In this document: positions 63,112 to 64,000 of the stretch, piece after piece
How positions within the stretch are numbered: the stretch's first letter is position 1
Layout of the letters: every line of letters starts with the position of its first letter
Assembly: GCA_963747255.1 (NCBI GenBank)
Contig: CAVVEG010000002.1
Coordinates: 1-64,000 of the forward strand
Source: CAIYRG01 sp963747255
Lineage (GTDB): Bacteria > Pseudomonadota > Alphaproteobacteria > Micropepsales > Micropepsaceae
Direction of reading: 5' to 3'
DNA length: 64,000 nucleotides
Notes under the pieces: generated by a model
Databases searched by the model: none
Told to the model about the DNA's origin: nothing
What the model saw: only the letters and a program-made list of their open reading frames with translations
Made by a program: the position numbers and the translations under genes

Positions 63112-64000
63112 TCAGCGCAATACGTTGCTCTTTTCCGCCTGCTCGATGAGAGCATCGGCATCTGCTTTCAGAAGAAAGCCGGCATTCATGGCCTTTTGTG
63201 CTGCCGCTTTAACCGCCTGAACATATCCGGCGTGGTCGCCATAACGCTCTTCCAGAGAGGGCCGCGAATCTTCGTTGGCCAGCCGTTCGGCTTTGGTCTT
63301 TGCGAACGGCACCATTCCTCCTGCGTAATTACACAACTGGCCCTTATGAAAGCCCGCCGCTGTTATGTTCCACCCGAGATAGGTCCCAAGGGGCGCTTCC
63401 TCAAGCACCACCGGAACACCTCCCATTTCGTTTCCGTCGCTGTTCACGCGCGGCACCTTCATATCAACGACGTGTGTGATCAGAGGCGGAAGCCTCGTAA
63501 TCACGCCTGTTCCGTCGGCGTAGTTGAAATCGGGACCAAAATCGTAAAGCAGCGTAGGGTTCATGAATCCGGTTGGCGCCTCTGGCGGCAATCCCGGAAT
63601 GTTGGGGAAACCCATCGCCTGTTTCGTGGGCTCCACCAACGTGCCCGCGGCAAGTGTTGGATAGACACTCGCCGGTGGCTGAGCGCCTTTCATGACCCAA
63701 TCACGGAAATGGACGCGGATGGCATTAACCGTCTCACGATGCGGCAGCGGATTGGCCGGAAGCAATCCCTGTCCGTAACCGTTGCTCGGGCAGGCGGGTG
63801 GCGCCGCAGGAGCGACCTCAAATCCGCCAGGGCCTCCGCCATGCTGCGTGCTGGCGATGTAATAGCGTCGGACATTCGACGGCAGAGGGACGTCCTTGTC
63901 CGCCGTTGTACCGACAAAGGAGGGGGACAATTTCAGACCCCAGAACTCCGCCGCTCCAAAGTGCTCGATGATTTTTGGGCAGCTATGGCTCGCGTTGCAA
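63112..64000 (-). CDS. alpha/beta hydrolase domain-containing protein (PF20091 type), N-terminus outside the window
   Basis: The frame is open to the right edge, so this is the C-terminal part of at least 296 residues. Recognisable are HFGAAEFWGLKLSPSFVGTT, VRRYYIASTQHGGGPGG, LPHRETVNAIRVHFRDWVMKGAQPPAS, and the late CNYAGGMVPFAKTKAERLANEDSRPSLEERYG, of which the core PFAKTKAER and DSRPSLEERYG are typical of the Abhydrolase_10 family found in large alphaproteobacterial secreted hydrolases. Its histidine in STQHGG may be the catalytic one. Substrate is unknown. It is transcribed towards sucC on the same strand, with a 147-base gap. Confidence 0.82.
   Translation of the reverse strand, partial: CNASHSCPKIIEHFGAAEFWGLKLSPSFVGTTADKDVPLPSNVRRYYIASTQHGGGPGGFEVAPAAPPACPSNGYGQGLLPANPLPHRETVNAIRVHFRDWVMKGAQPPASVYPTLAAGTLVEPTKQAMGFPNIPGLPPEAPTGFMNPTLLYDFGPDFNYADGTGVITRLPPLITHVVDMKVPRVNSDGNEMGGVPVVLEEAPLGTYLGWNITAAGFHKGQLCNYAGGMVPFAKTKAERLANEDSRPSLEERYGDHAGYVQAVKAAAQKAMNAGFLLKADADALIEQAEKSNVLR

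Noticed and set aside
1..64000. CRISPR arrays, insertion sequences, prophage, integron or toxin-antitoxin loci.
   Set aside because: No regular direct repeats, transposase, integrase or phage genes were seen on either strand.

Overview
The window is chromosomal DNA of an alphaproteobacterium. I base this on several things seen together: the purine block purC-purS-purQ-purL followed by bolA and grxD next to rpsD; the TCA block sucC-sucD-odhA-odhB-lpd; the lgt-midA-pgeF arrangement; an ATP-synthase inhibitor zeta subunit (DUF1476); a DUF992 secreted protein; a GAAC-N7-GAAC SOS box in front of recA; and moderately high GC with many GTG/TTG starts. I cannot name the genus. Almost everything is core housekeeping DNA. 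I see no insertion sequence, prophage, CRISPR array or integron.

Layout. 1-5.7 kb: a TylF-type methyltransferase, a small secreted His-rich protein, uvrB, a secreted c-type cytochrome-like protein, a small secreted protein and prs. 5.8-13.1 kb: pgeF, midA, lgt, ubiK, ybjN, proC, a second copy of the small secreted protein type, a cold-shock gene, a glutathione S-transferase relic, cutA and trpS. 13.1-26.9 kb: glnD, a zinc alcohol dehydrogenase, a FolM-like SDR plus folB, a persulfide-dioxygenase/rhodanese fusion, uvrC-pgsA-moaD-moaE, ilvE, an OmpR/EnvZ-type pair and recA. 27-45 kb: alaS, icd, a TrmJ-type RNA methyltransferase, rpsD, grxD-bolA, the purine genes, the zeta subunit, a cytochrome b561, an envelope protein, a very short Flp pilin gene, purB, gabD and a large PAS hybrid kinase. 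45-55 kb: radC, map, cinA-N, ccmI, an FTR1/cupredoxin/envelope-protein iron-uptake operon, a TIGR00027-type methyltransferase, tRNA-Leu(UAA), an MmgE/PrpD protein with a Tat-like signal, a gutted FAD monooxygenase and DUF992. 55-64 kb: the 2-oxoglutarate dehydrogenase/succinyl-CoA ligase operon and a window-truncated hydrolase.

The most striking signal runs across genes. Seven conserved genes (uvrB, trpS, ilvE, purL, purC, the zeta subunit, odhB) each switch reading frame once, and in every case the reconstructed gene is 3n+1 bases long, i.e. one extra base. Several of the switch points fall in short A/T runs. Because these genes are essential or nearly so, a systematic insertion error in the assembly is the simplest explanation, and the apparent PurC-PurS fusion is one of its products. 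Separately, two genes (a GST and an FAD monooxygenase) have lost large internal segments and look like real relics.

No clear new defence or biosynthetic system is present. The best candidates for undescribed biology are two pairs of distant secreted/envelope paralogues, one member of which lies in the FTR1 operon behind a perfect 11-bp inverted repeat, and the small secreted proteins of unknown function.
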